Source of the DNA: Candidatus Hydrogenedentota bacterium
GTDB lineage: Bacteria; Spirochaetota; Leptospiria; Turneriellales; J094
DNA: 6,289 bases
Reading direction: 5' to 3'
NCBI GenBank assembly: GCA_003695005.1
Contig: RFJE01000412.1
Coordinates: forward strand, 1 to 6,289
Shown here piece after piece: positions 6,270 to 6,289 of this stretch. The notes beneath the pieces are model-generated. The model made no database searches and was not told the origin of the DNA. It worked only from the letters and a program-made list of their open reading frames with translations. Numbering within the stretch: position 1 is the stretch's first letter; every line of letters begins with the position of its first letter. The translations under genes were made by a program, and so were the position numbers.

Positions 6270-6289
6270 ATCCCTCACCAAATTGAAAA

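Noticed and set aside
6243..6289. Open + strand frame starting ATGCGGCAAAGC and running off the window
   Set aside because: It starts inside the palindromic element with no Shine-Dalgarno and only 15 codons are visible; too little to support a gene.

Overview
The window is AT-rich and has the look of a spirochaete of the Leptospira lineage (order Leptospirales). This rests on three things: the style of the CTP synthase, a lipoprotein signal peptide with a relaxed lipobox, and a large secreted FG-GAP protein next to an envelope protein. It is inference from sequence character, not a database match.

The left third is on the + strand. It holds the 3' three quarters of pyrG (CTP synthase), which enters from outside the window. 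A DppC/OppC-like ABC-transporter permease follows; its ATG lies inside the end of pyrG, a 29-base overlap. A 43-base gap with no convincing terminator separates this pair from the convergent genes on the - strand.

The right two thirds is a two-gene - strand unit. The upstream gene (start near 6143) encodes an exported protein that joins a periplasmic CsgG/FlgO/TolB-N-like domain to a putative C-terminal outer-membrane beta-barrel ending in Trp. The downstream gene (start at 4999, set by a clear Shine-Dalgarno) encodes a 1003-residue putative lipoprotein. It has five tandem Ig-like modules, each with a conserved Cys pair, followed by seven FG-GAP repeats that should close into a seven-bladed beta-propeller. 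The two genes are 55 bases apart and probably cotranscribed, and both products look like cell-envelope proteins. An outer-membrane or periplasmic partner working with a surface adhesin-like lipoprotein is a reasonable hypothesis, but nothing in the window proves it.

The right edge (6144-6289) holds two adjacent imperfect palindromes that look like a dispersed extragenic element. A 38-codon ORF with its own Shine-Dalgarno-like sequence runs through it on the - strand and ends in TAATG, overlapping the start of the envelope gene. No tRNA, rRNA, CRISPR array, transposase or phage gene was seen.
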